Positions 35,896 through 49,050 are shown, counted from the first letter of the stretch. The stretch: DNA of 64,000 nucleotides from Cymodocea nodosa (GCA_036874045.1 CM072342.1:20364001-20428000); one strand, 5' to 3'. A program made the numbers and translations. Notes: a model not told the origin generated them from the letters alone.

Positions 35896-38600
35896 AATCG
35901 TTGGAGTGTTAGTCAACTTTTTTTTTTCGTTGGAGTGTTATTTTTTCTTACGTTGAAGGTTGGATTAGAAGATTCAAACTCGTGTTTGAGGAGATTAGAA
36001 GTTTATAAGTGTCGTCACCCTAGTACAGATTATGTGTGAGCATAGCTCAGCTTGTGGTGTAAAGTAACCATGAGCGTAGGCCAACATAACTTACAAGCTG
36101 GTGGTGGGGATCAATTGAGAGTACCAATAATCCAATCCATCCTTTCATCGTCCAAGCTCTTTCTTGTATTCCTTTGCTATCTAGCTTAAGCTACTTGTAA
36201 GTCAAGTGGTTCATTGATTTGTCCAATTTATAGCCTTTAGGCACAAACTAACCCAGCACTCCTATTAATTAGGGTAGTTACCGTTGTTAAGAAGGAGGTT
36301 GAGGAAGAAAAATGTAAAGGTAGAGAATCTTTCAAAAGAGTAAAGACAACGTAAAATTTTTTATCACCAAGATTAATCCACCATCAGTACCCTTAAATCA
36401 TGTTACAACAGTGGTATCAGAGCTAGTTTGTAGCCATGTGCACCATTATCGCATTGCCTGCATTCGGTCATGCTCTGCTTTCACATGCAGCTATCATCCT
36501 TCATGCATGTCTCTGTCACACACGCCTCCTCCACTCACATGTGTGAATCCATCGCTCGCGTGCACACCTCCCCCACTCTCGTGCACACCTCCACCACTCT
36601 CGCGCACGTCTTCATCGCTTTCGCATGTGCGCCTCCATCGCTTTCCCGTGTGCACCTCCATCACTCGTGTGCAACTCCACCGTTTACACGCATGCCTCCA
36701 TCGCTCGCATGCGCACCTCACCCATGCTCTACTTTCACACGTCGTTGCTCGCACATTTCGCACAACTCCACATGTGATTACACACACCACTGCCATGTTG
36801 CCCGCACTCGCTCGTGCTCCGCTTCCAAGCACGGTTTTTGTCCTCCGCACACGTCTCTACTGCACCACTTGCTCACAAGCATGCATCTCCGCCCTTCCAC
36901 GCACAAGCGACGCCGCCGATCCATCTGTGCCATTGCCTATCTATGCGGACCTCTACCTTCGACCACTATCTCCATGCGTGGACATCTATACTTTTGCCCA
37001 CAAGCGATTTGGTTAGGGATTTTTTGACATCCCTTCTTTTGATAAAATATTATGATATAATATAATATATTATATTATATTGGAAAATTAAATTTTAAAA
37101 AAAAATCATGTAATTTCTTTTTTAATTGTTATTTTTTGTTAGTCATTATTTAAATTACATGTTTAGAAATTGCATGCTTTAATTAGATAATAGAAATATT
37201 TGAAATTTGAATTTGAATTTGGAAATTTAAATAGTTTTGAAAATTTGAAAGTTAAATTTGAAATTGGAAATTAGAAATTTAAATTTGATTTTGGAAATTT
37301 GAAATTTGAATTCAAATAGTTTTTGAAATTTACATTTTTTTTAATTGTATTTTGTTCAAAAGTAATTGTTTATTGAAATTGGAAATTGATTTCAATTATA
37401 GATATAAGCATGGCTTCAAAGATGTTTATAACTAAGTTGGCAAAGATGGATAAATTAAATGGGATAAATTATGAGATGTGGTATCGAAAAATTAATCAAG
37501 CATTAGAATATGAAGATCTTGAACATGTAATAGGTTTGTATCCTCCAGAAATAAATGAAAACACTTCTGAATTGGAAATTAAAAGAACAAATCAATGGAG
37601 GAAAGATGATAAAAAGGTGAAAAATTTAATGTTCATGTTCATGGAAGATTGTCTTGTTAAATACTATGAAAATTATACTAATGCTTATACATTATGGAAT
37701 GCTTTGAAGGAAAAATATAATAAAACAACTGAAATGAACATTCAATTACTCCTTCAAAAATATAACTCTTACAATATACTAGAGGAATAAAGCGTGGTGG
37801 AACATATAAATAATATGTTAGTTATGGCAAAAGATTTGGTTACTATAAGAACTCCTATACCTGAAAAATTGCAAATAGCAACAATATTGAATAGTTTACC
37901 ACACAGCTATAATATGGTTACCACATCTCTTGGGTTTACCCCACTTTAATTATCTAAATTGCTAGCCATGTTGGATACTAAACAAGAAATAATGGTTAGA
38001 CAAAGGCAACATGAATCTCATCTGAAAGAAGCCAATGCCACATTTCAAAAGCTCAGATTTAATAAAAATAACAAAATAAGAAATAGACCAAATAGGAACA
38101 ACTTCAAGCCAAATCAAGCACGAGTAAAGAAAGCATGAGGATCTTGCCACGCTTGTGGCCAATTTGGTCATTTTAGGGCACATTGTCCTAACAATGATGG
38201 AAATAAAAGCGGGACCTTGAAATCGAACCTAAAGAACAAAAGAACCTTTGTGAGAGTTGTGAAATGCAATAATGTTATTGTCCCTAGTTCAAACGAATGG
38301 TGGGTTGATTCTAGTGCCACAAAGTACAGTACCAAAACCAAAAAGGGACTTGACTCCTTTAAAGAGTTGAGTCCTAGATAACAATGCATTTATATAGGTA
38401 ACAATACTTATTTAGATGTAGAATGTATTGACACATTGTTTGGACTTGGGAGACAACATTATGATTCTGAAAGATGTCCTTTATGCACCTAACATGAGGC
38501 AAAATTTAATATCTGTTGGCACTCTCTTGAAGAATGGTTTGGAAGTTTGATTTTACAATAAATGTGTATCCATAGTTTCAAATAAATAAATATATATATA
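35896..38600 (+). mobile_element. Ty1/copia element remnant (leader, gag, start of protease)
   Basis: A primer-binding site TGGTATCAGAGC complementary to initiator tRNA-Met lies at 36411-36422, preceded by ACAACAG, so the left LTR should end at about 36409; its start was not found. After a long leader, 37410-38130 encodes a gag with LNGINYEMWYRKI, a UBN2-like region (LWNALKEKYNK) and a zinc knuckle CHACGQFGHFRAHC at about 38141-38182. The protease start follows (EWWVDSSATKYSTK, with the usual DSGA changed to DSSA), then the block before integrase. At least four stops or frameshifts interrupt it. Integrase, RT and RNase H are missing, and the sequence runs into a TA repeat near 38590. Confidence 0.85.
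36555..36725 (+). repeat. 21-bp minisatellite in the copia leader
   Basis: Eight diverged units of 19-23 bp follow one another, each of the form CTCGCGTGCACACCTCCACCA. The pattern mixes alternating purine-pyrimidine runs (GCGTGCACAC) with pyrimidine-rich parts and is strikingly GC-rich within AT-rich surroundings. The unit length keeps long frames open on both strands, which explains the 185-201 codon open frames here; these are not thought to be genes. Confidence 0.85.
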
Positions 38601-38879
38601 TATCCAATCAATGGTTGCAACCCACATTAATTTGGATCAGATTTGCCATAAATAATTAAAAAGTGTCTAGCTACAACAAATCCTCACCCAACCCAATGAG
38701 GAGGAGATTGAGAAGAACTTGTTAATTAGTATCAATCCATATATATAAGATCCATAGACTCGATGGCTTCAATGGTCATTTCTTCCAGTAGACTTGGGAG
38801 GGATATCATCAAGGCAAATCTTATGAAGGTAGCCAAGAAAAATTTTCAAAGCTCTAACTTGCCACAAGTCTCAACCACA

Positions 38880-39260
38880 CGAATCCCCTAATTCCAAAGA
38901 AGAACCACTGTTAGAAATCAAAAGATTACCGACCTATTAGCCTTACAAATGCCACAAATAAGGTGGTGGTGGCTAAATTAAATTGCTTACAAATAGGCAA
39001 AAGGATTGCTTGCATTCAAAGAAGGCCGCTTAATTACAGACAATATATATCATGTTGTTGGTAGATTAATTAAAGAGGCTTTTCAATCACACAATGGAGG
39101 GATGCACTACAAATTAAAAAAATGGATTCCTTACATTGAAGGTAGATATGGCCAAGGCTTGCTATAAGCTGGAACGGAAATTCTTAAGGAAGTTTTGAGA
39201 AAAATGAGATTTGATGACCACAACCAAAAGCTAGGCTCAACGAAACCACATCTTCTCTTG
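38880..39260 (+). mobile_element. LINE reverse-transcriptase fragment
   Basis: Reading the plus strand from about 38925 gives DYRPISLTNATNKVVVAKLN, the common plant LINE RT block (NYRPISLCNVxYKxxAKxLxxR). It is followed by remnants of the 'ITDNI' region and, near 39120-39210, a version of the DMAKAYDRVEW...KMGF block. Frames shift several times. No endonuclease or 3' tail is attached. Confidence 0.75.
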
Positions 39261-40869
39261 TAGCAATTTTAGGCTGCCCATCTTAATTGGTAGAAGTTTT
39301 GGGAGTTTTAGGTGGGGCTTGTGCACTTAGAATCTGACGAAATTAAAATTTTTTTTCGTTAGATTCCAAGTTATGAGGTGTTTATACATTTTAGAATTTA
39401 AATTCCTTGAGAAAATGAATTCCAAATATGTGTAAAGGTTGAGAGAATAAATTCTCAACTTAAAAGGTCAAAATTCAATTTCTCAAACATTCTCCTCACA
39501 CTTGACACTCATCTTCTTATGGTCTATTGTCGCTTGTCTGTTGTCACTTGTTCATTGTGCTCATCTCCTTATGGTCCACCACCACTTGTCCACTACACTC
39601 GTTTGCCACCGCTTGCTCATCTATCAAAGTTGTCCACCTACACTCATTCATCATTGCACAAACATTGTGCTCATTCGCTTGTGCACATCCATCACGCTCA
39701 TCCACCATGTTGGTTTGTCTGCTGTCATTTGACATTCGTCTGCCTACCTCTACTTGAAATCTTGCCCAAGTCACCTGATGCTCCTCTACAAGGTAATATA
39801 TTATTTTATAAAACAATGTTGCAACAAGAGAAAGAGTACAGGTAGGAGAAATAACTCTCGTTATAAAGAAAAGATATTCTTGTTCTCAAGAAAGAGTACA
39901 ATTTCATATACATAGGAGAATTATTGCTTAACATACAACTATAGAAGTAATCAATTACTTACCTAGAAGTAATCTAAATACACTCTCAAACTAGTATAAG
40001 GATCTATTGCACAAATGTAACTGATTATTATGCAACTGTAACTATTTATTATTGTAACTCAATTACATTGACTTTTAACATTAGGCAAGCACAAGCAAGA
40101 GTAGTAAGTAGCTAATCACTTTGGCAATCAAGAAGCTAGTAGATTGTGTTGAAACAATTCTACACTCGTATGAGTAAACAAAACCCTCCTTATATAAGGT
40201 TAAACACATATAAGTCAATTGCTTTTGAGTTGAACTTTATAAAGAGTTTTGTCCATTTGCATTGCATCCCACGATTATACCTTTTTTTTTGTTCAATTAT
40301 AAATTGGGCTTGTTAGTTACGTCATTGGAATCTTGATTGCAAGGGCATAGATCACATTCACAAACAAAACTTTTTGCTGGTGAGCTATGTAACAATAAAT
40401 TCTAAATAACTAGAACATACAAACTATCATGAAATTAATTTCTCAATTTTCTAATACTAGATAAGTACTAGTTAAATAAGAAAGCACACTTGGAGTTAGA
40501 GTTAATAATTCATATATATATATATATATCCTAAATGGATAGAGCAAATAAACTACTCAAAGATTAATCTAATACTCACTATGTTTAACAGTTCATTTAT
40601 ATATGTAAGCTGAAATTATAGAGAGTACGAGTGAAGAGTAATCTCAAATATTTGTTGCATGTCAGGACATTAATCTTGAAAGTTCATTATCCATGTATTT
40701 CTATATGTAATCGAGTACTTGCCTATTTTGTTTATAGAATCTTGGATTATCACATTGGATCTTTTATTTTATCATTTGTACTTGCCTATTTTGTTTATTT
40801 TATCACATTCATTCCTATAAAATGGAAAATAAAAAAGGTAATGGACGATCCTATTTTAGTTAGAGTGTT

Positions 40870-41975
40870 CAAGTGGATGAGATGATATTAATAAGAGTGT
40901 ATGATGCTATTAAAGAGGGTAATGATAAAACTCCTGATGAAAATATACGAGTTGATACTTGGTTGAAAATAATTGACGGTTACAATAAAGAAACAAGAGG
41001 TAACATCCAAAAGAAAAATATCAATAGTTGAATAAAAATATGACAATAAATGTATAAGATTTATATCAAGATTGGTGCACAAAGTGGTTGGGGATAGAAC
41101 TACATTCATGGATATACTGATATCCCAAAAGAAGTTTGGGATGATTTTGTTACAATTAATTGAATTTTTTCAAAATTAAATTTAACATCTGATTAGCTTA
41201 TAATTTGTACTAAATTATTTATTTCAAATAGATTCATCTAAAGTATGCACAATACAAGGGCAAGGCATGTCCCATATATGAGTAGCTTCAAATAATATTT
41301 GAAGAAAATCTTACAATAGGCTCGACTAAAATGAGTATGACAAATCTAAGAGTAGTTGTGAACTTGAATGAAGATACAAATGACTTTAATAATATACCTT
41401 TTATATAAAATGCTATGGAATTTGAGGTTGAAACTCAAGATCCTTCTCCTATTCAAGTTCCTCCTACTCAAGTTTCTTCTCCTAGTTTGAATGATATGGA
41501 CTCATGCAAGAAAGGAAAACATCCACGTCCACTTGTTGAATCACAACTTATGGCAACTATAATGAAGGACGTTGGTATATCACTTATGAATTATTTTAGT
41601 GAGTATATAGAAGAAAATACAAGGAAAATGATATACATAAAGTATGTCATACAACTACAAGAAAACACAATATCGATCCAAAAGGAAAAGATGCCTTTTA
41701 CAAAATGTATGCAACAATAGAAGATGGCTTTTACAAAACATATAGAATAAGAGAAGATGACATTTACACAATGTATTGAAGAAAGAAAATTAACATGCAT
41801 GGAAAGAAAGATGGAATTGTTAGAGAAAAAAGACTGTGAAGGAGATGATGTTTTCACTATTTTACTTTCACTTACAAATCTTATAAAAGAAGAGAAATAC
41901 AAGATAATGCAATTATTGGAGATAAAATCAAAGAAAAATCAATTTAAGCGTCTACCACCAAACATGAGAACTTCA
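40870..41975 (+). pseudogene. Harbinger ORF1 remnant, Myb/SANT-like DNA-binding protein
   Basis: The first part reads, across frames, as a Myb/SANT-like domain: a run near 40915-41000 (IKEGNDKTPDENIRVDTWLK then IIDGYNKETRG), then NIQKKNIN-like 'KxxLKNK' and a late 'IPKEVWDDFV' block near 41120-41150. The second part from 41415 (MEFEVETQDPSPIQVP) matches the acidic/linker and C-terminal part of such proteins. Several stops are present, and three 33-36-bp repeats interrupt the C-terminus at 41688-41792. In this transposon family ORF1 helps the transposase reach DNA; here it is broken. Confidence 0.75.
41688..41792 (+). repeat. Three-unit 33-36-bp tandem repeat inside Harbinger ORF1
   Basis: Three neighbouring units start AAGATGCCTTTTACAAAATG, AAGATGGCTTTTACAAAACA and AAGATGACATTTACACAATG. 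The unit length is near a multiple of three, so the repeat could once have expanded within an open frame (pattern KM-FTK). Two of the three units now contain stops. Confidence 0.85.
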
Positions 41976-42309
41976 TAGCTAAAGTTTAATTTCAAATAAT
42001 GTGCTTTTTTCATATGAACTTTGTCACTTATGTTGGACATGGTTGAATTTTATTTCATTTGTGTTATCCTTTAAATGTTATGGAACATGTTGTAAACAAT
42101 TTGTTGATGTATGTGCTAGTTGTTTTTTTTATTTAATTGTATGTTATTATTATGTTTTCTTTATTAAGTCATAATTTGTATGATGGGTACAAATGTAAGG
42201 ACTGAAATTTATGAAGACATCTATGTCTATTATTAATGAAGACGAAGAATAAAGGAAGAAAAAAGAAAAGTTATATTGGCAACATAACAATTTCTATGTG
42301 AAATTGCTA

Positions 42310-43405
42310 TAAATGGGATTGAAACATCCACCACTTGCATATACAACATGGAAGGAGCAAAATATATACAAAGATTGTTAGATCTATCATCACCATATCA
42401 AGCATACAATTATAGGAAAATTTATCAAAATGTTTTTTCATAATTTTGTGGATTATTAAGAAATATGAAAGTAATATTAGATAGCAGAAATATGAGTGTA
42501 GAGGAGAAACTTGCTATTTTTTTTGTGATAGTTGGATAAAATTAGAGGTATGGAGTGTTTTCATCACTTAGCATGGATTGCCAGTACATGTTTCAATGAA
42601 GTAGTAAATGCTATATTAAAAATAGGTAATATGCTTTTAGCTAAACATGAAGTTGCTATACACAATCGAATTTAGAATGACATCAATGTTTATCCATACT
42701 TCAAGATACATACTTCAATCTTTACAATAATTTTGATATTTGATGTTATTCATTTATATATTAATTGACTTTGTTTTTGGTATGAGTAGGATTGTATAGG
42801 TGTTATTGATGGTACACACATTAAAACCACAATTTATAGAAAGGAGAATGCTCGATTTAAGAACAGAAAAGGTGAATTGTCACAAAACGTATTGCCTACA
42901 TGCAATTTTGATATGAAATTTACCTATGTTCTTAGTAAGTGGAAATGTTTAACTACTGATGCTCAATTCCTTCAAGATGCGACAAGTCAATACAATGGTT
43001 TGTAAGTGCCACAAGGTATAATACTTATGATCTACCTTTACTTCACTTGTCAATCAAAATTGAACTTATTTTAAAGGATGTTCAAATACATGCAGGTAAA
43101 TTTTACTTAGTTGATGTTGGATTTCCAAATAGGCCTAAGTTTATATGTGCATTTCAAGGTATTCGATATCACTTATCAGAATATAAAGGAAATCGACAAC
43201 CAACTAATGTAGTAGAAAACATCAACTATAGACATTCGTAGTTGAGGATAATAATTGAATATACGTTTGGAGTAATCAAATATCATTTTACAATATTACG
43301 AGGATATATGTCATTCACTTTCACAACTCAAGCAAAAATAGTGTTACCATGTTTTTTAGTTTACAACTTCATTTATAAAGTAGATAAAGTAAACTTGTAT
43401 TAAGA
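42310..43405 (+). pseudogene. PIF/Harbinger transposase remnant (DDE_4)
   Basis: The N-terminal part (about 42350-42660) has a helix-turn-helix-like region with SVEEKLAIFF. The catalytic part starts at 42792 with DCIGVIDGTHIKT (first Asp), continues NVLPTCNFDMKFTYVLSKW and TTDAQFLQDA (second Asp) near 42890-42985, then VDVGFPNRPKFICAFQGIRY at 43101-43160. It ends with the IEYTFGVIKYHF block containing the Glu at about 43250-43290. All three catalytic acids are still readable, but stops and frameshifts separate them. The gap at about 42725-42790 ends in an AG before the DCIG block and could be the small intron often seen in such genes. Confidence 0.85.
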
Positions 43406-44399
43406 TCTTAAAGATGAATGTGATGTATAAGTTCACGGCTCTACAAATGTAGAAGAATAATATGAAATAGTTAACACTATTGGGAATAATACACAAGAGT
43501 AAAGGAAAGAAATTATAGATAAATTTTGTTAAAATATCATGAATACAATGTAGGATAGTGAAGAGTATTACAAACATTATAATGAGCATATTTATTGTAA
43601 TATATCTTTTTTTGTACCTTTAAATAGAATATAGAATTTAATAATATAATTTACCTTTTAATGTTTGAAACATGTCATATAACTAAGATTTGTGAATTTC
43701 TGTAATTTTTTATTTAATTTTATATAAAATAAATGGAATACAAGAATGATCTAAATAGAATAATAATATACTTAATTAAATGATATATAACTATTTAATT
43801 TATTAATATAATTAATTAATTATTTGATTAATTACATTTTCATTAATTACTTTAATTCGTTACTTAACTTCGTTAAAAATAAATTCTATTTAATTCTATT
43901 AAATTCTGCACGAATACTTAAATTTTAATTTTCATTAAATTCTTGAACGTACATAAACATTCAAAATTTAAATTTATTTCATTAAATTCTGTAGAAATTA
44001 AATTTTATTAGAATTCAAATTTTAAGTATATAAATAAATCTTTAAGAAAATAATTAAATAGTTTAACTAAAAATTCAAATCATTTATAAATAAATTAAGA
44101 TCATATGCGACATTGGAAAATTATAAGTATATAATTTAAAAGTTTGACTAAATCAAAGGTATTGTTTTTTATCTAAAACAGTAAACTCTATAAAAAATTG
44201 AGTAAGTATCAATTTCCTAGATTACTACGTAGCCTGAGAAATGTACACTTTTTTGTCTTTTTTTTTTTTTGCGAATCAGTACATGTTCCAGCAATCCAAG
44301 GGCGTTTCCAGGCTCCCGCTATCCTGGTTTGCGGTAGATGCCCTTTGCCTCCCGCCTCCCACCCAATTCCTCTCCTCCTCCGAGCACCCCGTTGTCTCC

Positions 44400-47300
44400 A
44401 TGAGAGCTCGAGCTCAATGCTTCTCGTCCAAGCCTCCTCTCCTTTTCCCACAACGCGCCCTGCCTGGTCATGGATCTTCTCGTGCGTGCTTTATCTCGAC
44501 TCTGTTCCCTAAGAGAGGGGCCAGTGTCCGCTGCGAGTTCGAGGCCAAGGGCAATGGCGCCTTACCGGGCGAGACCGATCAACGTGCCTTGGACAGGGTT
44601 AGGTTCATTCTTTAAGTGTTTGGTATCCAGAATACCATTTTCTTCAGTCCAACTACGTTATCTGTATTCTTTTATGCCTCTAATTAACCTATATTTATAT
44701 GCTTTGTTTGGCTGCGTATCTTGTTCTGTTGTAGTTTGAATGCCGGAATCATATAGAGTTGAGTTTACCTTAGCTGATGTTCTGTCAGCCTGCAAACGAT
44801 TTTGGTTTTATGTAATGGATGACAGTCATTTACTCCCTACTTGCATATTTAACTGGAGAACGAGACACTTGCTTTGTCGATAACGTGATCCACCATTATA
44901 TTTTATATTAGACTAGCGTGTTTTATACAGCTGTATATTGTATCCTTGCAAGCCAACCTGCTTGATTGAACGTAAATCCAGATTGTCCTGCTAGATTGCT
45001 TTTTAAACTTGAGTTTCCTATTTGTGTTGTTAGCTTTGTTCATGTACTGTGTGGTAACGTTTTCCTTTTGTTATTTGATCATCATGTTCGGCAACTGATC
45101 ATTATCGTAAAATGTTTTGTGCATTTTTTTGTTGTTGCAGCAAAAGGCTCTTGAAGCAGCAATGAATGACATAAACAACTCATTTGGTAAAGCAAGTGTT
45201 ACCAGATTAGGCAGTGTTGGTGCAGCTTTAGTGTATGTAGTCACACCGTTTCTGCAGTGCAATACCTACTAATACCTTTGCAATCAACTTCATGTTACAC
45301 TTATTTTCTCATGGTCCAGTAATGTGCTTACGTTTGGTTAGCTATATTACATTACAGCGAAACCTTTCCTTGTGGTTGCTTGACACTAGATTTTGCTCTA
45401 AGCGGTGGCCTTCCAAAAGGAAGAATTGTTGAAGTAAGTATTTGTAGTTTTTGTTCGAACTTATATTTTATTTCCTGCAGTGTCTTAGCTTCTGGCATTT
45501 CAGATTATCTCAATCTGGTAAAAGGATTAGTGGTACTTTCCGTTACATCCATATGTGATGACTTTATTGATTTTTTTTCTTTGAGTGAAGTTTTGAATGT
45601 AGTGACAAATGTGACATGCAGCCTTGTTCCACTTGTATCACTTGCCTGTTTGACAATGAATGTTGCTAGTAACTTGATGAAGAAGATACCACACACTCTT
45701 TTATTCTCAAAGTTCACATTATTTAGATGCTAGTGATAACATGAAATAAATTAGGACAAGCCAAATATTATTTTTCTTTCTGATTATTGTAAAAGTTTGT
45801 TTCATCAGATTTTTGGGCCTGAAAGTAGTGGAAAAACCACCTTAGCGCTCCATGCAATTGCAGAAGTTCAGGTATAATTTTTTGGATATGGTCCAATACG
45901 TGGTTTGGACGTGGGATATTAGTATATATTTTGTTTTCTCTTATTCAAGCTGTTCTTTAACTTCCCATTGTATCAATATTGCTGTTTAATAAAAAATAAA
46001 TGCATAAAACTTTATAAATGCAGAAACTTGGAGGAAATGCAATGCTTGTTGATGCAGAGCATGCTTTTGATCCATCTTATTCAAAGGCATTGGGAGTTGA
46101 TGTAGAAAATCTGATTGTTTGCCAACCTGATAATGGAGAGATGGCATTAGAAAGTATGGCCTTGTGTTGACTATTTTGTTCTATCTGGTTCCAACATTTC
46201 CCTTCTTGTAGATGGTATTTCATTTTATTCCCTAAATGTCTTGTCTTGTGACAAATGCAAATTTGTTTCAGCGGCGGATCGTATGTGCAGGTCAGGTGCA
46301 GTAGACCTTATATGTATTGATTCTGTCTCTGCTCTTACTCCAAGGGCTGAAATTGAAGTAAATCTTGTTCTGATACCTTTTCAAAGCATTACAACTCTAT
46401 GTAAGTTGTGATCACACTTGATTTGCATTGGATAGGGAGAAATAGGTATGCAGCAAATGGGTCTGCAAGCACGACTTATGAGCCAAGCATTGCGTAAAAT
46501 GTCAGGAAATGCATCAAAAGCTGGTTGTACTCTTATATTCTTGAACCAAATTAGATACAAGGTCTATAAATTCAACACTAGTCATCATTTTTTATTTTAT
46601 TCCCCATATCAACAATCTTCATGTTCTCTTACCACACTATATTTACCCAAGATTGGAGTTTATTATGGAAATCCAGAAGTCACGAGTGGAGGAATTGCTT
46701 TAAAATTCTTTGCATCACTTCGGCTTGAAATTCGTCCTATTGGGAAGATAAAGTCTGTAAGTGTCCGAATGAATTGATAACCATGTTATATTTATTCTTA
46801 TCTTCTTTTTCTATCAAATGCAGGCAAAAGGAGATGAAGATATTGGAATCAGAGTCCGTGTGAGAGTGCAGAAAAGTAAAGTAAGTTGTTTTTAGTTTTC
46901 TGTTTTTTTTTTTCAGTTGCCAGTGAAAAAGAATGTCCATTTTGATGGCTTCTCATCAGGTCTCAAGACCCTATAAACAAGCAGAGCTGGAAATTCTATT
47001 TGGGGAGGGCATTAGCAAAATGGTTGGTACCATGTGATCTGTGAATTGTTGCTCTTACTATTCTTGTTTGATGATTGCCTTGTCTCATGCTGAGTGCAGG
47101 GCTGCGTATTGGATTGTGCAGAGACCTTGGAGATCGTAGCCAAGAAGGGTTCATGGTACAGCTATGAGGAACAGAGGTTAGAAAAATACTAATTTTTTTC
47201 TTTTTATCATTCTAAATGTTTAAAATCAAAAATTTTTCCAGACTAATATGAGAATGTATAGCAGTTAACACCATTAACCTCTACATTCTACCTGGTCTTT

Positions 47301-48118
47301 CTTGCCTAAGCAATAACTAGCTTAAGTTATAGAAGGAAATTTATTGAAATTCAACCCGATGTTTTTGCCATGTTATTGTAGAAGCTGTTGTTTGTAATTT
47401 TGTATACTTTATAGCCTTATTGAGGAACATTCTTGGTTAGGATGGGCAATTCTTCCTATCTGCCCTTGCCACCTCACTAAAAAAGCACTAAAATTGATGT
47501 TACTTTTGTTAGTTTTCATGGGTTGTCCATTGGCATTTTATCTAATCTATACTAATGCCTTATAAAAGATTTTATTGTTCATGCCCTGATGACAACTCTA
47601 GATAAAATTATGTACAATTAAATCCATTATTCTGCTACTCTGTTTAGCATTTTTTTCCTTATTTACACTGTGTGGCACTTGTTCTTATTTTAGGTTGGGG
47701 CAAGGTAGGGAAAAGGCATTACAGTATCTAAGAGAAAATCCAATTCTTTGCAGTGAGATAGAAAAGGTGAATCTGGTTTTTTTTTCTTCTGAATTTCGAT
47801 GTTACCATACCTATTTTATACACCTAGATATCAGTCACAAATCGTGATGTGTAGCATTATTGTCTAGTACGTCCTACTTGCAAATTTTAGACACTATAGT
47901 TTTCTTTCTTACTGGTAATTTCATTTTGTAAGATTATAGGCTTTTAGTAAGACTGACTAACTGGCACTACTATTGTTCTGCATGATGATGGAACTATATA
48001 TAGAAATGCTTACCTGTAGGTTGTTCGGTCCAAAATGGTGGAACATAATCAAATGAGTGCAGCAGTGATTGGGCAACTGTCAGCGGCTGATGACGAGCAG
48101 ATATATAACAATCCATGA
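44400..48118 (+). CDS. RECA1: RecA recombinase, chloroplast type
   Basis: This bacterial-type RecA is targeted to chloroplasts, where the family supports plastid DNA recombination and repair. Exons are 44400-44597, 45141-45232, 45358-45433, 45809-45871, 46024-46153, 46272-46357, 46436-46561, 46652-46756, 46824-46880, 46960-47022, 47100-47176, 47694-47766 and 48020-48118, all GT-AG with continuous phase, giving 414 aa. Residues 1-50 look like a transit peptide. Walker A GPESSGKT is at 125-132, the Walker B strand LICID at about 199-203, and loop blocks [20 protein letters not shown] and [16 protein letters not shown] follow. An earlier in-frame ATG at 44283 would add 39 residues; 44400 was preferred because the CT-rich stretch before it resembles a leader. 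The C-terminal tail (after EIEKVVRSKM) ends [11 protein letters not shown]. Assignment to the chloroplast RECA1 branch rests on motif similarity. Confidence 0.94.
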
Positions 48119-49050
48119 TCCCGATATTCCAGAATTGGACATAGTGTTCTGTGAGTGGTGAACTTGAGAGAGTTTAGCTTACAGGATCCTATCAAGTTTT
48201 GTTCACCAAGCAATCAAATTTGCACGATATACTGGATAATGAACACTCCCAAACAATGCTGAGCTGCCACGTGGAAATAGTTAGTAGGTGACATGATTAT
48301 TGAACATTTGGAGTCAGTTGTAACAAGATGGCCAACGTTTTTTTTTTTAATTTATCATCACTTTTCCAATCATTTGAAATGGGTTGTCTAGGACATTCTT
48401 TTTCATTAATTTTTTGCATAGAGAAGGGTATCGCTCCGATGATTCTTCCCATTATGAGTGCATCTTTCGTTGTAATGAGGTAGATTTTGCTGACAATCTG
48501 CACCCGATTTTTTTGTTCAACCGACGTTTTATTAATACATTCACCCTCCTGTATTCCGCGTAAAATAAAGGAAAATGATCGTAACATTTAGTATTAAAGA
48601 TGCTATAATTCTGTCGCCCAAAGAACTGTATCATTAATCCACTATCTTTATTTTAACATAACTTGTTGCCTGTTTATGGCTTTCTACCGCATTGGAATTG
48701 GGTCATCTTCGTGAAAATTCAATTTTATATTTTCTTAAGCATTTGATTCCACCTCCGCATCTCAACAGTTTCACGAAGAATTCAAATTGAAAATGTCATT
48801 GTGCCATTTGGATTCTGGTCTATTGATTTGCGTTTGACTTGCTAGATTCTCGACAGTGCCGTCTTGAATTTCCACAGATTATTGACTCAACCACGTTGGA
48901 ATGCCCGTAATAGTTCCATCTAGGCTTTTAACTACAATCACTGGGAAGGCGCACAAGCTTTGAAACGTCAGTTATACCACAAGAAGAAATCTACAGCAAA
49001 CAGGAGCATGGCCACGGCCTCCAAGATTTATAATTCAATCTGTATTTCTC
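48119..49050. other. Shared 3' region between convergent RecA and VPS2.3 genes
   Basis: The two genes point towards each other with 0.9 kb between stop codons. This space must hold both 3' UTRs. It is AT-rich; no coding or transposon signal was recognised. Confidence 0.6.

Larger units (their letters stand above)
39374..43963 (+). mobile_element. PIF/Harbinger DNA transposon with two gene remnants
   Basis: Two decayed genes of a PIF/Harbinger element lie in order: a Myb/SANT-like ORF1 (40870-41975) and a DDE transposase (42310-43405). Proposed ends are TGAGGTGTTTATACATTTTA at 39374 and, inverted at the right side, TGAATGTTTATGTACGTTCA ending at 43963. They match over most positions, and a TTA lies just left of 39374. 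The right flank is AAA, so a target duplication is not proven. The length of about 4.6 kb suits an autonomous-type element. Borders are tentative; the coding identification is firm. Confidence 0.7.

Noticed and set aside
36411-37065. Overlapping open frames of 118-201 codons rich in His, Ser, Pro and Cys
   Set aside because: They result from a 21-bp minisatellite that keeps frames open on both strands; the content is low-complexity and lies in a copia leader.
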